Assembly: GCA_044450785.1 (NCBI GenBank)
Contig: JBIOJM010000227.1
Coordinates: forward strand, 1-16,789
Source of the DNA: JBIOJM01 sp044450785
Lineage (GTDB): Bacteria; Planctomycetota; Planctomycetia; Isosphaerales; Isosphaeraceae
Reading direction: 5' to 3'
Length of the DNA: 16,789 nt
Both the position numbers and the translations under genes were made by a program. Below, one piece after another: positions 14,381 through 16,789 of this stretch (the first letter of the stretch is position 1; every line of letters starts with the position of its first letter). The notes beneath the pieces were generated by a model. It was not told where the DNA came from and ran no database searches. It saw only the letters and a program-made list of their open reading frames with translations.

Positions 14381-15031
14381 TCAGAAATAGCCCTGAGCGA
14401 GGGCCTGCTCGGTCGTGACCACGGCGCCCTTCCAGACGTCGAGCCACATCTCGCGGACGGTCGACAGCTCCTCGACCCACACGTCCCACGCCGCGATCTC
14501 CTCGGGCGAGTCAGCTTCGAGCGTGTGCGTCTCTTTCTCCTGGGTTGGCTCGCCGGTCTCGACGCCGGCCCCGGTGATGCTCAGCTTGGACTTGGTCCAG
14601 GTCGTGGTGTACGTGTGGGGCTGACGGCGCGGCGCGTCATTCCGCCAGCATTTGGCCAGGGACAAGCCCTCGCCGTTGGCGTACTGGATCGCGACGTGAG
14701 TGCCGCCCCACTGGGCAGCCGGGTTGCCCACGGACAACCAGCAGACTTGGTGCTCCTCGTCGTAGTCGCGGACGACCACCGTGACGCTGTTGCGGTACGT
14801 GCTCTTCTTGGGAGCACACCACCGCCCAGCCCTGTTGGTGGTCGTCCTGACGGTCCTGTAGCCCTTGCCAGAGGCATGCTCGACCTGGAGCCGGCACTGG
14901 CCCCGGTCGCGACGCCCGATCGGGTAGTCGTCGATCGTGGCATCGAGGCAGAGGTCGCTGCGCTGGACCAGGCCCCGCACGCTGGCAAACGTCTCGCGGA
15001 TCTGGTCGTGGGTTGGAATCTTCGTTTCCAT
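14381..15031 (-). CDS. Hypothetical protein, 216 aa, head of a three-gene operon
   Basis: ATG at 15031 is chosen, with AGGAAGA just upstream; an in-frame extension to 15079 would run into the terminator hairpin. I do not recognise the protein. It has several aromatic strands (SVTVVVRDYDEEHQVCWLSV, then THVAIQYANG), four cysteines and a predicted helix near the C-terminus (EIAAWDVWVEELSTVREMWL). There is no signal peptide or membrane span. The gap to the TTG start of the next gene is 50 bases and contains the latter's ribosome site. The intrinsic terminator 47 bases upstream insulates this operon from the transposase side, or attenuates it. Confidence 0.75.
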   Translation of the reverse strand: METKIPTHDQIRETFASVRGLVQRSDLCLDATIDDYPIGRRDRGQCRLQVEHASGKGYRTVRTTTNRAGRWCAPKKSTYRNSVTVVVRDYDEEHQVCWLSVGNPAAQWGGTHVAIQYANGEGLSLAKCWRNDAPRRQPHTYTTTWTKSKLSITGAGVETGEPTQEKETHTLEADSPEEIAAWDVWVEELSTVREMWLDVWKGAVVTTEQALAQGYF

Positions 15032-15077
15032 GCATTCTTCCTTTTCTGAAGGGTCGATTGGAGAAGAGTGACGGGAC

Positions 15078-15102
15078 AAAAAAACCCAGCGGAGTGCTGG
15101 GG
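15078..15102 (-). terminator. Strong intrinsic terminator (CCCAGC-ACTCC-GCTGGG then T7)
   Basis: On the minus strand a six-pair GC-rich stem with a five-base loop is followed directly by seven T residues. It lies between the IS transposase and the three-gene operon and faces transcription coming from the right. It ends only 47 bases before the start of the 216-aa gene. It could block read-through from the IS or act as a leader attenuator. Confidence 0.8.
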
Positions 15103-15247
15103 TACGGGGTCGGAGCGAGTCTGTTAGTCGAACGCAAGAATCACTCGTTTTGTCTCGCGGCTAAGCAAGCTAACCTGAGTTGCGCAGCTGATGGTTGTCA
15201 GACGCGGATTTCCCCGGAAACTCCCACCTCTGGGTGCCGGGTCTTCA
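15103..15247. mobile_element. Probable left flank/end of the IS1634-type element
   Basis: The 145 bases between the terminator and the transposase stop hold no gene. The exact IS end lies somewhere in here, probably between about 15180 and 15245 (a conserved-looking stretch AACTCCCACCTCTGGG occurs at 15219-15234). The other end is outside the window, so neither the terminal inverted repeat nor the target duplication can be verified. Confidence 0.4.
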
Positions 15248-16789
15248 CTACAAAAGCCGATCCTCACTCAATCGTTCAGGTAGCTTCAGCCCCAAAACTT
15301 CCAGGATTCGCGCCGGCTCGGCTTTCGGACGGGAGACGCGGCGAAGCACGAGTTCCTGCCCATCGGTCGTTTCCAGCAGAATGTCGCCGATCTCGACTTG
15401 GCGCAGCTCACGGAGGATCGTCTCGGGCGTCATCGGCCGAGGCTTGGGCGACGATCTGGGCCGCTGCAGGTCGGGCTTACGGATCTCCGTCTTCAAGCCT
15501 GCCTGCTTGGCCAGATGATCCAGTGTCTTCCAGAGAGCGTAAGCCAACACGCAAACCATCACGTGCGCCTGAGTCCGACCGCTGTAATGATGCCAGACCG
15601 GCCTCAGCAAGAGCTCGCTCTTGAGCACCCGGAAGGCGCGCTCCACCACCGTCAACTGGATGTAGGTCTCCCAGAACTCCGCGGCCGTCCAGCCCCCTTG
15701 ATTGCTTCGCAACAGGTAGGCGCCGTCCGCCCTCAAGGCTGCGCGGAATTTCGCGAGGTCCCAGGTCCAACTCAACTGAGGGTGCTTGCCCTTGTCGACC
15801 GTGATCGTCACAAAGATTCGCGCTTTGGGAAAGCGACCTTTAAGCCGACCGACGCACTCGAGGATCTTGTCGCGTTTCTTCAAACGGCCACTCGCGATTC
15901 GGTGCTGGAGCTTCTGCAAGGCCTTGGCCAGGCCGCGCCGTTGGCGGCGGCGAATCGCCCGCTCCTTCTGACGCCGTGGCCGACTTCGGGCCAGAAGGTA
16001 ATGCACCTTCCTCCGCTTCAGCAGCTTCACTTCGACATCGGCGTTGCCTTCCAACCGCTGCCAGCCACCGCTGCGCAGTTCCTCAGCGAATGAAGCCAAC
16101 TCACCGCGCCGCGTGGCCAGCAGATAACGCCGGTCGGATTGGTTCAGGAGCTTGAGGGTCTCCTTGCTGATCATGCCTCGGTCCATCACCCAGATCCGTT
16201 GCGACCGGCCGAACCGCGCTTCGACCATCTTGACGATGGTCTCGACGGTCTGAAGATCCTGGGTGTTACCTGCGAATGTCAAATGGGCCAGGGGAAAGCC
16301 CTCCCGCGTCACGATCAACGCCAGTACGATCTGCTTGCAGTCACTGCGGTGATCGCGGGAATAACCGCGACGGGCCAGGTCGTTCTCCTCGGCCAAGCCC
16401 TCGAAGTACGTGCTGGTCAGGTCGTAGAGCAACAGGTCGTAATCGAGCTGAAACAAGGTCCCAAACTGCTCCTTGAGATTGTTCTCGATCGCCTCTTGGG
16501 CTCGCAGCAAACGGTCCAAGGTCCGGTACAAGCGATCCTTGGTCACGGCGCTGTCGGGCACGCCCAGCAGGTCTTCCAGGGCCGTGGAGGTATACCAATG
16601 CTCGGCCAAGGCAAACTCACTGCAGGGGCCGCACAAGCGATTGATGACCTCGATCGCCACAATATCAGCCGGGCGAATCGTCTCCTTCCCCTGCGGCAAA
16701 TGACGGTCGACGATCTCGTCGAGGTGGAGAAACTTCCAGAGCCACAGGCCCAACCACACGTCACCGAAACGACGAGGATTGGTCCAACC
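15248..16789 (-). CDS. IS1634-family transposase (5' end beyond right window edge)
   Basis: The frame is open to the right edge (GWTNPRRFGDVWLGL at the visible start) and ends with TAG at 15248-15250, giving about 513 residues. Counting from the GTG at 16759, the DDE catalytic core shows YDLTSTYFEG (Asp113), RGYSRDHRSDCKQ, WVMDRGMI (Asp193) and, after a long insertion, TVVERAFRVLKSEL with the catalytic Glu, followed by LRPVWH. This pattern belongs to the IS1634 group of IS4-like transposases. The GTG at 16759 is not the real start, because upstream residues match the family. The core is uninterrupted and all three acidic residues are present, so the element may be active. The enzyme cuts and pastes the element at its terminal repeats. 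Confidence 0.92.
   Translation of the reverse strand, partial: GWTNPRRFGDVWLGLWLWKFLHLDEIVDRHLPQGKETIRPADIVAIEVINRLCGPCSEFALAEHWYTSTALEDLLGVPDSAVTKDRLYRTLDRLLRAQEAIENNLKEQFGTLFQLDYDLLLYDLTSTYFEGLAEENDLARRGYSRDHRSDCKQIVLALIVTREGFPLAHLTFAGNTQDLQTVETIVKMVEARFGRSQRIWVMDRGMISKETLKLLNQSDRRYLLATRRGELASFAEELRSGGWQRLEGNADVEVKLLKRRKVHYLLARSRPRRQKERAIRRRQRRGLAKALQKLQHRIASGRLKKRDKILECVGRLKGRFPKARIFVTITVDKGKHPQLSWTWDLAKFRAALRADGAYLLRSNQGGWTAAEFWETYIQLTVVERAFRVLKSELLLRPVWHHYSGRTQAHVMVCVLAYALWKTLDHLAKQAGLKTEIRKPDLQRPRSSPKPRPMTPETILRELRQVEIGDILLETTDGQELVLRRVSRPKAEPARILEVLGLKLPERLSEDRLL

Noticed and set aside
14324..15049. Plus-strand 241-codon frame opposite the 216-aa gene
   Set aside because: The minus-strand gene has a proper ribosome site and balanced composition. 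This frame has shadow-like Leu/Val/Gly/Arg composition.

Overview
The window is GC-rich bacterial DNA with strong G/C preference at third codon positions. It mixes an antiviral locus, a recombination and DNA-processing gene set, a caspase-type conflict gene, an insertion sequence and gene debris. The caspase-STAND-TPR protein, the Ser/Thr-kinase remnant and the IS1634-type transposase fit Planctomycetota best. This is inference: there is no rRNA or housekeeping gene to confirm it, and actinobacteria or other multicellular-type bacteria remain possible. Almost every gene reads on the minus strand, and there is no sign of a conserved chromosomal core region. It looks like an accessory island.

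Layout, left to right. (1) 1-1187, minus: the N-terminal 395 residues of a Cas3 (HD nuclease plus DExD/H helicase), running off the left edge; any remaining cas genes would lie outside. (2) 1188-3260: about 2 kb without an intact gene. It holds a shattered Ser/Thr kinase catalytic loop, several short open fragments that look like gene tails, an 18-bp inverted repeat built of 9-bp units, and a ~160-bp imperfect palindrome built of GGGCC-containing 9-bp units. (3) 3261-8859, minus: a tightly coupled five-gene operon. In order of transcription it encodes a 122-aa unknown, a DUF6094-like SAM methyltransferase, a serine recombinase, a 194-aa unknown and an 873-aa SNF2-type helicase with a cysteine-rich insertion. 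(4) 9074-9235, minus: the C-terminal scrap of a tyrosine recombinase. (5) 9315-10250, plus: an alpha/beta hydrolase, tail-to-tail with (6) 10262-13204, minus: a 980-aa caspase-like protease / STAND NTPase / TPR protein. (7) 13502-15031, minus: three coupled small genes of unknown function behind a strong intrinsic terminator. (8) 15248-16789, minus: an IS1634-type transposase, cut by the right edge.

How the parts may work together. The operon at 3261-8859 combines DNA modification, strand recombination and ATP-driven DNA remodelling under translational coupling, which suggests one DNA-transaction machine, probably the backbone of a mobile element or an undescribed modification/defence system. 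The hydrolase and caspase genes look like a cargo conflict module lying between two same-strand operons of unknown genes. In such proteins the TPR repeats are expected to sense a signal, the STAND NTPase to switch, and the caspase domain to cut. Cas3, the caspase module and the recombinases together make this look like a defence/mobile island. All functional links between modules are inference from order and family knowledge.
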